This document shows positions 35,039 to 47,400 of a stretch of 64,000 bases of DNA, one piece after another. Both the position numbers and the translations under genes were made by a program. The notes below the pieces were generated by a model, which saw only the letters and a program-made list of their open reading frames with translations, was not told the DNA's origin and made no database searches. This DNA comes from Protonemura montana (taxonomy: Eukaryota > Arthropoda > Insecta > Plecoptera > Nemouridae), in NCBI GenBank assembly GCA_947568835.1, contig OX387606.1, forward strand, positions 20,747,225-20,811,224, given 5' to 3'. How positions within the stretch are numbered: position 1 is the first letter of the stretch; each line of letters begins with the position of its first letter.

Positions 35039-38000
35039 TTACTCAAACTTCACACCCTGGGCCAACGGCAGCTCCTTGCTGTGGTTGATGGTGATGGTCG
35101 ATCTCCGTGCGTATTGCTTCCACGAGTCCGCGCCGGACTCCCGTCCCCCTCCCGTCTCCTTCTCGCCGCCGAATGCACCGCCGATCTCTGCGCCGCTGGT
35201 CGGAATGTTGACGTTGACGATTCCGCAGTCGGATCCACTCGGCCCCAGCCACTATTGGATAAACAAAGTCAGAAGTCGTAACCCACAAAAACATTCGTCA
35301 CACCCTTGGTGCTCGATTAGAACAATCTGGCCTCCATCTGTTCTTCACAACCTACCATCCTGACAGTCCCTGAACTTACACCTGTTGAACATAATAGGAA
35401 CATTTATATTCTTTAAATATCAATTACATACTAATTGTCATCTCAAGACTCAAGTAGGTTTGGGTAAACCATAAATTAAGTACAAATATTAACAGTACCT
35501 ACCTACCTACTACTTTCAGGTAGTTAGTATTCCTACTAAAAAATAGTCCTACAGAAAAAGTCAATAGGCACTAAAAAATATGGTTTTATGCTTGACTAAA
35601 TGACGCTTGTATAGTTTACTGCCATATCGATGTTGTTTTTTATTGCAATTCTTGCTATCTTATTTCAACAATAGCTTCAACTTATTTTACTAGCTAAAAA
35701 TATTAAAATTAAGTTTTAATCATGCGCAGATTAGGTAATGAGTTTTTGAGATCAGAATTCAGAACTAGAGTAGAAATGTACCTTGAAAATATCTTGCAGG
35801 TTCGAAGCGAACAGACTTGATGAAAGTCCTTGTTTCACCTCGTTATTCCATTTTATTGCTTGGTCCAAGCTGTCGGCTCGTAAAATGTAGACAATTGGCG
35901 CAAATGTTTCCCTCACGACGGGAGCTGAGTCGTGCGGGATTCCTGATACGATGGTTGGCTCGACAAAGAAGCCGGGCCCATCGATGGCCTGTCAATACCG
36001 AGAACAATAAAATACCTGCCTAAGGTCATGACAAAATGGGAGAGTACAGGACAATGGCAATGATGCATCAATTGCAGTATTACCAAACTGTTGAACTTGA
36101 AACATACCCAGCACAATTCTCAGAAATAAGCAATAGTTATTTATTCATGGTAAAAAATTATGTAATGGCTCTGTTTCTGATAACGATTGTCTTTGGTTTG
36201 TAGTTGTAATTTTATTTCACTTGAATCACTTTAGGGCATCTTCGATACTAAACCAACAGTTGACCATGTTGGGATTTTTGGGTTGGGTGCCAACGGGTTG
36301 GTAAGGAACGGTACGGAAGGGATTACAGAGAAGTAGGAGCTGAATTTACTGGTTGGTTGAAAACATGTAGCCACAAGAAATTTAATAGTGCATCGTCATA
36401 GGTACACTAGCTGTAATGTACTGAAACTGCCAAAACGCAAAACGTCAACATTATGATCTCTCCTCGCTTATCAGTAGGTTCTTGGTATTTGTCGTAGAAT
36501 GCCTTCAGTCTCACCTTGCCGCCAAACTCCACCTTTCCTCCAAGCAACACAGCCTCTTTGAGTGTGTCTTTGAACTGTTGTACCGATGCTGCGGTGTGCA
36601 GTGGGCCGATTAGCGTGGTTTCGTTAAGAGGGTCTCCAGTCCTGCCAACCACCTGGCTGTAGGCCTTCTTTAGACCAGACAATACTTGGTCATACACCTG
36701 ATAGAGATAACAGTCATAATACATTAGATCCTTCGTAAGCTAAAACAAATACCAGAACCTAGTTGGCGCTATTTCAAAGACCTGGCCAGGTTTATTCTTA
36801 TGGATAATTAATAATCCTAGTGATGAAAAAATTAAATAGTCTTGTACGTGTTTTTTGAGTTGTGTTTTTTGTAGGTGTTGAGAATATTAAAGTTGTTGTG
36901 CCTTGCCTTGGTGTGTACGATGAGTCTCCTGGTCGTGGTGCAGCGTTGCCCGGCCGTTCCCACGCACGCAAACAGGCTCGACCTAAAACAATCTTTGTTG
37001 ATTCTGCAGAACTAATACCTCCTTGGGAAGTTTTCTACAATTTTAATGTTTCTAATCTCACTCTCTTTCTAAAATGCTTTTGCAACAGATTTGCAGCAGC
37101 AATTTCCTTCCCCCACAAGAATGGTACACTTTTTTAGGTACTTTTTGTTTAAACGTTTTATTTCTTTATCCGTTTTTTTATAAATCAAAACGGGCTGCAA
37201 AATGAAAATTAAAGCATAAGATTTTATAAAATTATCCATCAAATCATATTTCTTCTTCATCTTCGTGCTCTTTTGCCAAAACCAGCGTCTCATCCATCTT
37301 TCTTTTGGTCTTCTCCTTACCTTATATTCTATGCTCAAAATTTTTCTTGGCAACCTTTCTTCTCCCATTATCATAACTTTTTCTAACAATTTCAGTCTTT
37401 CTTTTACTATTTTCAATCCTGATCTCTCTACATTTGTTTGTTTCCTCAAAACTTAACATTTTATTTTATTCATCGTTGTAACTACTCCTTCAATACTTAA
37501 CATAAATTTCATCTGCTTTGCTATGATCATTCGTTCTCCCTCACCATTCAATCTCCACGTTCCACATCCATTCATAAATCACATACAGGCACGTTCAAGA
37601 GCAAATGTTCTGTGGTAAGCGAAGTACAATGACGTGAATACCTCACAGCCAGGTCAACGTCTGCATCAGCTCCGACGACCAGGGCGTTGTTCCCACCGAG
37701 TTCCAGCAGATGGCGGCCGAATCTCTCCTGTACGTTGACTCCGACGCGACGGCCAACCGGAGTGCTGCCCGTAAACGAGAGCAATGCGATGCGCTCGTCT
37801 TTCGACATCAGCTCTCCAATCTCGCCGCCTGCAACCAGGAGTTTTACTTGGAGACAGGGATTAGCAAGTCATACAAAAATAGTTCACTGTGGTTTCTGCT
37901 ATTAGGATATTTGGATGCTGAGTTGATAGATTAAAAATACTGATTTGAGATAGAAAAGTTTACCTTCCTAGCTGTTTACACAAGAAATTATAATGGTGCT

Positions 38001-40300
38001 TACACTGCAATTAACTAATAATCTGAATGAACTTGGTCACTTGTGCATGTGAGGGCTGATTTTATCAATGCCGTTTAAAACGCTCTTAAACGATGTGTAG
38101 GAGTGAGTTGAAGTTGAGTTGAGTGATTTCGAATATTTCTAACCGAAAAATGCTTTAATTAGTTTTTAATTTTGTGTTTGCTTCAAAATGGAAAGTTTGG
38201 TATTATGAAAATACAAACAAAATATCAATGAGACTTCCAGGTTCAAATGCAGAGAGAAAATAATGATAGCTACTAAATAAAAATGTTGTCATGTGAAAGC
38301 TCAAAGGCTTCCTGAATCATCACCAAATTAAAATTAAAATTTGCATATTTTTTGTGTATTTAATAGTTTCCTTTGTGGTTGACAATCAATTTATCAACAT
38401 CCAATATTGGTTGCAAAAATTATGAATGGGCTCTGAAGTTAATTTTTCTTTTATAGAAAGAATCAATCTAACTAGTAACTGTCGGAGAGAGCGAAAGTGT
38501 AAAGACGTGGCTTGAAAGATTACCTCCGCTGCACAGAGCACAGATTGCTCCGGGGAGGCTGTTGGCCTTCAGAACCTTCTCGATTACTTTGGTTGTTGCT
38601 ACTGCAGCAAGGTTTGTTGTCGAAGCTCCTTTCCACAGAACTGTGTCTCCCACAGCCTAAATGAAGAATAATGCTTTAAATTTCCTCTCACTTGTATGGA
38701 ACAAAATATCTGGCTGACAAAGGGAACTTCAGAGATGTTAAATTATACATTGTGCAAAGAGTGCAGATTCATTGCATTCCATGCAGTCATTTAATTGCCC
38801 ATATTGATCTCACCATGGCTATTGCAGAGTTCCAGCCGTAAACCGCCACCGGGAAGTTGAACGCGGAAATGACGCCGACCACGCCAATGGGGTTCCACCG
38901 TTCCAGGAGAACGTGTCCTGGCCGTTCTGACGGGAACCAGCTTCCAGAGTAGGAACGGCTTAGGCCAACAGCATAGTCGCACACGTCGATGTATTCTTGA
39001 ACCTCGCCGATCCCCTCAGTCAGAATCTTACCTGGAGGTGAGGAAGATACGGGGCTAAAATCTTAACTTGGAGTCATGCCATTCATTGCCCCTTTCAATC
39101 CGATGAGTTTTTCATAGGCTGTTCATTCTCAATATTGAAATTAGGTGTATTTCTTAATCATATAGTTCCTATTATCTTTTGGCTTTTATATGGTAGTAGT
39201 TGCATATGTATTGAAGATCAATATTTACTTTTCATGAACTAAAGGTACCTAGGTTGTGTAGTAATTCTCAGAACTTCAATTGTTTGGTAGGCACATATTT
39301 ATGAAACAACTTTGCTCATCAAATACCGAGGAAAAATATCAATGTCAGTTTGTTCAGCTATGAATGGAAAACATTGAATGGGAACAGAGAAAGTGGTAGG
39401 TGCATTGCAAATATTTATATTATATAAACATATTTGCTGTATGGTGCCGCAACTAAATCAATTTACTCTTATTTTGGGACTCTTCAAAAACTGTGGTTTC
39501 CCTTAAAATATTTTAAGGGTGAACATAACTCACATAGATTTTTATCAACAGTTTCAAAATAAAGATTCAAGATTTAACTGAAAATTTCCACCAAAAATTC
39601 ACTAGTACTACAAAATACTACACAATCTAGGTACCTTTAGTTCATGAAAAGTAAATTCACTACCTGTTGTGTTTCATAGTTTAATTGAGTTTTACTTTCA
39701 GTTATTTCCATTCAATGTAAGTCAGCAATGCTAATTACCCATTTCAAGCGACACGAGTTTCCCAAGAGGCACAAGTTTTCGTCTGAGCGCGTCTCCGATT
39801 TGCCTCACGATCTCCCCCCGCCGCGGCGCAGGAACTTCGCTCCATTCGGCAAAGGCTTCTCGTGTCTTGTTCACAGTATTCTCGTAGTCAGTCACGCTGC
39901 CTTGTTGGATGTCAGCTATCGGCCGTCCATTTGCCGGACACATCGACGTTATCACCTTGGAAGGAAAAAAAGAGCAACAATTTTGAAACTCTCACTCCTT
40001 GGTTTGTAAGTGATTTAATAACATATACTGAAATCATACACTATGCTACCCTAGACCCATAATTAACATTGCAAAGTTGAAGAAACTAGTTCATATTACA
40101 AGATAATAATTTAACAAAATGAATGATCCTACCTTTCCGTTTGCCTTCCATTCTCCATCATAAACCCCAAGATTGGTCTTCTCTAACCCTAACTCCTTCA
40201 GAAAGGAGTACTTTGGGTCCTCAATTAGATATCCAGTACTGATCCTCCGCACACAGTTGATGAGCGTAATGTTATGAGGCCTCAACAAAACCGCAGACAT
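35039..40300 (-). CDS. ALDH7A1: alpha-aminoadipic semialdehyde dehydrogenase (antiquitin)
   Basis: NAD-dependent oxidation of alpha-aminoadipic semialdehyde in lysine breakdown, in mitochondria and cytosol. Nine exons, all in frame: 40300-40133, 39955-39739, 39031-38814, 38656-38524, 37828-37642, 36982-36907, 36697-36515, 35988-35782, 35251-35039; 533 residues against about 539 in human. A basic N-terminus suits mitochondrial import. Landmarks: [38 protein letters not shown], catalytic glutamate in LLELGGNNA, catalytic cysteine in [38 protein letters not shown], and the ALDH7 C-terminus GVKFE. The 76-base catalytic-cysteine exon is easily missed and is followed by a GC-AG intron (AAG|GCAAGG). 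A LINE fragment and a MITE-like repeat sit in introns 5 and 2. Confidence 0.96.
37180..37560 (-). mobile_element. decayed LINE ORF2 3' fragment
   Basis: In ALDH7A1 intron 5, same strand. The translated minus strand shows the C-terminal tail common to RTE/jockey-like endonuclease-reverse transcriptases: a [20 protein letters not shown] block followed by RRRPKERWM, recalling the usual MGEERLPRK...GRPKKRW pattern. Stops interrupt it upstream and the reverse transcriptase itself is absent, so this is an old truncated remnant, not a gene. The clade assignment is tentative. Confidence 0.6.
39224..39655. repeat. MITE-like element with 40+ bp terminal inverted repeats
   Basis: The left arm (39224-39267) and right arm (about 39612-39655) are inverted copies; both contain CATGAACTAAAGGTACCTAG. 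Only two or so mismatches occur over 44 bases. The 432-bp unit sits in ALDH7A1 intron 2. No clear target duplication is visible, so the superfamily is not assigned. Confidence 0.75.
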
Positions 40301-41483
40301 TGCTTAAAGTAGCGGAAAAAAACAGTGAGGCGAGGTAGAAATGTGAATGAAAAAATTAATCAGCTTGGACTGAATGAGCCTCGTCGCTTTGGGAGCAAGT
40401 CTTGAAAGACTGATTGAAAACAAGCTACAAGGCCACATGCCCATGTGGTGCCCTGCATCATGCGGCCTAGGCCTTATCTCTAAGGTTACTATCTGTGTCA
40501 TTAGCAAATAACGAAATATCACGAACAATAATTTCAAGACAGTCATAAAAAATGAATGAAAACGTAATTGATATCAGATAAGATAAGGGGTTTGAATTTA
40601 ATAATTGGTCCTTTTTGGTTATTTTGGGCATGATAGTTGAGCTTTCGGCAGTATTACGTTTTTGGTATTTTCAAATCATAAGTGCATTTGATATTTAATA
40701 GCATGACTGATCAATCTAATCTGTTAGTAAAGATAAAAGTGACCCCTTCAATTCAGGTCACTTATTTTCCCATTATCAAATATGTAACATCGATGTCCAA
40801 AAATCTCATATCTACACAAGTAAAAATTCATTTGCCAACAATAAAAGAGTCTAATAATGCAATGTGCATTTAATTTGTGAATGGATACTGTTAAATAAAC
40901 AAAATTATAATGAGGTCATTTATGTTGGTATTCAATTTGACATTAAAAATATCGTGCTAGTTTTAAACTTAGATTTTTTTTTATATTGTCAGGAGAGGTC
41001 AGAAGTTTGAATTTTTTCACGTGGGATCTTGATTTAACTAAAATCAAATAAATCGGTACCTTGCAGGTAAAAGAAAGGGATGAAGCACAAAGAAATAAGA
41101 ATGCACCTAGAAATGCTAGAACTGCTTACACAAGAATGCACTCCAGATCGTAATTAAGCAGCGTACTTCTTCTTTAGTACCTGTATTATGGTTTGTGGTA
41201 TTGTGGTTTGCAGCATTGGCCGTCGCTTTAGATTTCCCGCAAATGTTTCAAATTGTGACTCGGTTCGTCCGCGGTTAAGTTAGGTTAGGGTTAAGTTACT
41301 GCGCTTCGTCTCGGTTTCGCCCATGTACGTTAGCACGTGTTGATCATTTGATGATGTGTATGCCAACGTTGTGTCTTAATATTATCTGAAATAATACATG
41401 AAGACAAGTTAACTATAATTCAAATATTTTACAAGTGGCTCTGATATAGCGTAATTCTTGGTATCGCCGTGCTTTCTCTCGTT
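40301..41483. other. divergent promoter region ALDH7A1 / RBM28
   Basis: 1.2 kb between the start codons of two divergently transcribed housekeeping genes. No TATA box is placed with confidence for either; one or both may be TATA-less. Confidence 0.5.
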
Positions 41484-44400
41484 ATGTCAAAAGGTACATT
41501 TTGTAGGTTATGAATCCTTGTGCTTTTTTATAGTTGTATTTGTATCGATATTGGTCCTTTAACTTATAATTACTGAAAGACTTTTATTCTTAGAGCTCCA
41601 ATTTTTCAACATTTTAATTGCAACAAGAGTTATGTAACATGAATGCCCCACCTTTGTTTGTTATCACTTAACCTATGTGTTTGGAATTTTGCTACTGAAT
41701 TCTTAAAAGTACCCACGGTTTATTGCTTAAAGTTTATGTAGAATGTGATCACTATTATGTTGAAAACATGTTAATAAGCATTTACATCCTGTTTAGATGG
41801 AAAGAAAAATAAATGGTCATCAGCACCAAAAAATAAATGGTCAGCAGCACCAAAAAACAAACGGTCATCAGTACCAAAAAATAAATATGTGAAAAATGCG
41901 CAGTTTAAACCACCGAACAAGAAAGGTAGAATAATCATCCGCAACATACCATATAAAGTAAGTACCGGCTGGACCGTGTTATTTTAGTTCCTACCTTTAA
42001 TTCCAAGAATTTACTTAGGTACTTTTCTTTATGAGCTAGTTTTCCAGCAATTTTAACTCACATTTGCTGAATGTTCTTTGACTGTATCAGGCTACAGAAG
42101 ACACCATACGAGCTCACTTTGCTAAATTCGGCGAGATTCGCGAAGTAAACTTATTGAAACGACCTGATGGCAATCCAGTGGGCTGTGGCTTTGTTCAATA
42201 CAATAATGAGGAGAATGCAGCTCAAGCTATTGAGAAAAGTTCTGGCAAAGAAATGATGGGTAAGCTAAAAATTAATATTTTTATAAAATCGAAGATCTGT
42301 AGGTTAGGAAGAAGTATACAACTTTAGAAACAGATTTTTAAATCTCTGCAAATTAAAATTCCGGCCACAATTCTGTTTTAAAATTTCGAAAGATGTAAAT
42401 TCTAATTCTCACTTTTTGAATGAAAGAAAAAGATTAAAATCTGGTATCCTAACGGTCTAACCTAAAAAGAGATTGGTTCAGTTCAATTCTGTTGCCATCC
42501 TCTTGATTAGAATTGTAGCTAGTAAATTGTGCCATGAAAAGATTTGATTAAAGCCTTCTCTGCATTCTATTCATTGTGTTACTCCTCACTATATGTCTAT
42601 TTTCCAAAATGCAGGGAGAAAAATATCTGTCGATTGGGCAATGCAACAAGCCTTTTATATTGTAAGCCGGCCGGATCAACCACAGGCGGAAGAGGAAGAA
42701 GAAACCTTTGAACTTGAAGAGACAGTTGAACTTGATGACGAAACAAACTGTGAATCGGAAGTTAAAAAAGATGCTGATGTGAAAGAAGAAGAAGAAGAAG
42801 GTTTTGAGATAGTTCCATCGACAAATCCTGCCAAAGTAGAAGCAAGAAAAGAAAAACGCAAGAGAAACGATTTACTGAGAAAACAAAAGAAGGGTAGAAT
42901 TATCGTGAGAAATTTGCCATTTAAGGTGCGCACAATCCAATAGTTAATCCACCTGTAAACTGTAACTATAGCTACTAATTTATATAACAGCTTGTAGCTT
43001 CTTCCAGCTTCCAGCTTGTAGTTGTGGGTAAAGCTGTTTTTTTACAGTCAAAAGCAATAGATAGGGATGACATATTCATGTGATCTATTTGAAGTACCCT
43101 TTGGTTATTTTTTTGGTTCTTGGAACTTAACATAAGTACATGAGTCTTGAGAAATTTCAAGCCTAAAAGCCCAATTTCATCAGCTTTCAAAGCTAGTTCA
43201 TTAGCTATATAACAAAACCTGCAGCAGAAGTTTCTGTTCAACTAGCATGCTGTTGACTGTGGTCCTCAAGACCGCAAGTCAATCTCAACAGAGCAAGTCC
43301 AACACTCACCACAAAATCCACCCACAGCTCTGAACCACTTTACCAAACCATTCTTGTTTATTTCCATAATCTAGGTAACGGAAGATAGCTTGCGTCAACA
43401 CTTCAGCGAGTACGGTAGCATGAGTGAAGTGACGGTGCTCCGGAGACCTGATGGCAGGTTGGTCGGCTGTGGGTTTATTCAATTTGAAAGCATCAAGAAT
43501 GCCTCGAAAGCTATTCTCGAGTGTAGCGGGAAACCATTACTAGGTACGTAGTCACAAAACATGTTCCCACCAACACATTTTATAAGTATATACTATTTGG
43601 ATCGTATAAATTGAATTCCCCTTAAAAACTTGTTACAATTCAAATGCTAATGCAATGTGACACATGATCTACTTTTTTATTGCTGGCTTTTTAGCTCAAT
43701 TATCAAAACAGGTCAATTAAAAAAATATATGGTTTTTCATAGGTCGACCGATCGTTCTTGATTGGGCTGTATCAAAAAGCGCTTATCAAGCTCAAAATGC
43801 AGCTCCCGAAGTGAAGATAAAAGAAGAGCCAGATGATGATTACAAATACAATGCAAATACCACTGCTACGCTTGACGACTCGAACGCCACCGATCCGGAC
43901 ACAGATGTCAAGTCGGAGAGCGATTCAGACGAAGACGATAACAAAGATTTCAAAAGAGACGATTCGGATTTTAAGGAGGAGGAATATGACGAAGACGACG
44001 AAGACTTTGAACAACCGGAAGCGAAACGTCCGAAAGTGATTTCTAATGACGTGTCTGAGGGAAAAACAGTTTTCATCAAAAACGTCCCATTTTCTGCCAA
44101 CAACACGGATCTGAAATCATGCATGGAGCAGTTTGGTCCGGTGGCTTACGCTTTGATTTGCGTTGACCGAATGACGGAACATTCCAAAGGATCTGCGTTT
44201 GTCAAGTTCAAAGTTAGTATGCTTGCAGGCTTGAGGCCAGTTTCAACTTGAGCACTGATCTTGAGAAAGTTTCGATTCGTTTCATTGCTCTATTGTTTTG
44301 GGTTTGTCAAACGGGCCTAGTGGCTGTAACATCTTCAGGACTTTACCAATTGTGTTACTTGATGGTGTCACCAGGGTTGGGTAAATACTTGTTTAAAACC

Positions 44401-47400
44401 CTTCTATACTTAACACACATAATACGTAACCAACCCTGACGTCACCTGTCGAAACATCAAGCTTCTAGGCCCTTTTTGGGGATGAAAAATTGAACACAAA
44501 TAGCAAGGCACATCATAAAAACCAACCACAGCTCTGGAAATTCATGTGAAAGAACTAACCCCAACCATGATTTAAATTACCTTGTAAGCAGATACATTTA
44601 CAAAGGAGTATATCGACGAGGGAGTACAACTTTCAGGGTGGTTGTACTCAGCATCTTAAGCATTTCAGCCAATGTCTTTGCCTCTAAGAAGTGGTTAGAG
44701 ATTAATTTTCCTCTGAGCATATATTGAAATTAACTTATACTGGATTCAGTTGGTACCTATGGATTATTTCCCCCATCGGTGAACTGTGTGAGCGAAAATA
44801 TATTTTCTGTGATCAAGCAAGGGCCATCAGGCCTTTCAGTTCTTACAATAGCAAAGAAAAGTTTGTTAAAACACGGTTTTTTTGTCTGCTCAGAACGTGG
44901 AGAGTGCCCAGAAATGCTTGGCTGCTGGAACCGAGTTGATGCTGAACACCCAAGTGCTGGACCCACACCCAGCTCTGAACAGGGACCAGGTTGGCAGCAA
45001 GGCAGCTGCGAAGGAAGTGAAGGTGGCCAAGGACAGCAGGAATCTCTTCCTGGTCAAAGAAGGCGGTGAGATGACTCATCCAACCACCCTATTTGTTGGA
45101 ACCTATCCGATTCCAAATAAACGTTTGGCTTAGTTGACATTATTGAGTAGCAAGAAGAAAATCTTTCATGGAGTTAAATATTCCAGCAGAGAGAGCTTGT
45201 TACACCTAATCTGCATTTTTGCCATAAGTTGAGTTTGAATGCAGCAAAGCAAAGGCATTAAAAGCGGCTCATGATAAGCGTCATGATAATCGCAACTATG
45301 TCTTTACAGCTTTCATTGTATCCACTCTCAAAGTTACTCTTACTTTTGCATTTCTGCATGATGTAACCAATCTTGCCTTTTTGTCGGGGTTTTTTGGAGA
45401 CAGTTAAACGGCCAGTCTGCTTGAGATTGCACAGAGTTTAGAGAGTTTACAGAGTTTGCAGAGACCTTAGAAGTCTTCATACAGCCTTGTTGTCTGTTTG
45501 GACCACTGATCTCAAATAACCTGGATAGCAGTTGTCATAATGAGACTGAAGCCGATGCTGCTATCTTGAGAGTTCTTGATTTAGAGTGCTATTTTAAGTG
45601 TCTTTGGGTTTTTTTGTAGTTTTCACGGTTAAAATACTATAACGTTAGCATTGAAATCAAGGGACTCCTACCAGATGGAACAACAGACTTTAATTTTGAT
45701 CAGCTGGCTGGATCCTATGTATGCTCTATCCAGGTTATTTGAGATCAGCTGGCTGGATCCTATGCATGCTCTATCCAGGTTATTTGAGATCAGCTGGCTG
45801 GATCCTATGCTCTATCCAGGTGATTTGAGATCAGCTGGCTGGATCCTATGCTCTATCCAGGTTATTTGAGATCAGCTGGCTGGATCATATGCATGCTCTA
45901 TTCAGGTTATTTGAGATCAGCTGGCTGGATCCTATGCTCTATCCAGGTTATTTGAGATCAGAAGTTTATACCAATGCCAGTGCAACTATCAATACTATCA
46001 CTGTGTGTTTTCCAGTGATGAAGATGGTTTCTATATGGTCCATGTTTGTATAAAGGGTATTGCTTGTTAGGCTAGGTATGCCATCTGGGCTCATGTCTAC
46101 CTACTTTGTGTTTTCCAGTGATCATGGCAGGAAGCCCAGCTGCTGCGGGGCTGTCCGTCGCCGATATGTCCAAACGGCTACAACTCGAGCAGTGGAAGAG
46201 CCAGATGTTGCGCAACCTCAACATGTTTGTTTCGCGCGACCGCTTGGCTGTTCACAACATCCCGCCATCGTACGATGATGCAAAGCTGCGTGCGCTCTTC
46301 CAGCGTGAGGCCGGCCCAAACGCCGTCATCAGGGAGGCCAGGGTTCGTGACGTAGTCTTGGTGGCATAGGTTCACATTGTATGGTTCTGGGGAGCCACTC
46401 TTGTTCTAGAGTGCAATATGGTTTGACTGCAGAGACTGGGAATCAGTGATGGAATCTATCAGAATATCTGTGCCCTTCAAGTAGATGTAGTTATTGTAGT
46501 GTTGTCCTAAAAAATAGGGAAGTAGTTCCAAGACACTGTAACCTAGAGGGCAAAATATAAATACAAAATTTTGAAAAACTTGTAATGCAGTAATTTGACA
46601 CTTTTTGTGGTTTACACTGGGTTTCAATTGGGTTCATTCTACTCAATCAACCCCTCAGGTTCACCAGGGTTGAGCCTGGGACCTATTGGACGCAAGACAG
46701 ACTTGGTGGTCTTACTAAGCCAGTAGACTTGGTGGTCAGTGTTAGTCCAATGAGTGAAAACACCTGACAAAACCCAGATGAAAGGCACGACAAAATCTTA
46801 ATTTGGGTCCTTGTCTCTGCAGAGAGCTCTGTTTAGCTGCTCAAGTCAGGACAATCGATGGTGGTCCCGCATACCTAAACTGTCTGCCCGCAGATAGCCA
46901 GCGTTTTTTTTTTTTTTTTTTCAAATTATGAAGCTCAAATTGGCCGTCATCATACTGCATGTCTGGGCTTTGTTGCATCTGATGGTAAATGTTTCAGGTA
47001 ATGAAAGACAAGCACAACTTTGACGCAAACGGCGTTGGAGTCTCGAAGGGGACTGGATTTGTAAAGTTTTCAACACACGAAGATGCGATCCGCGCATTGC
47101 GAAGTACCAACAACAATCCAAACGTATTTTCAAAAGCAAAGGTACGTTAATTTTGAAAGATGATTCGTTACACTCAAGTCTGTGCTAGCAACAATTTCAC
47201 TGCAATTGGTTGGGGTTGCCATGAAAATTGTTTTCAATCCCAGTTTAACTAGGTGTCGTGTAAAACCTGGCCACACAGTCTTTGAAATAAATGTGAATTC
47301 TTTGTGCTCCAAATTATTATTGGAATTCATTTTTGTATGAAAATTCCTTGTTGGCTATTTCATGTATAATGAAGTGCATTTTTTCAAGTTTAATTAAAAT

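Noticed and set aside
36862-37137. Plus-strand open frame of 91 codons in ALDH7A1
   Set aside because: It is antisense to the catalytic-cysteine exon and intron sequence; the minus strand carries the real homology.
37069-37449. 126-codon minus-strand open frame as a gene
   Set aside because: It matches the tail of LINE ORF2 proteins and lies within an intron; best explained as a LINE remnant.
42676-44124. Serine-rich minus-strand open frames
   Set aside because: They are antisense shadows of the acidic linkers of RBM28.
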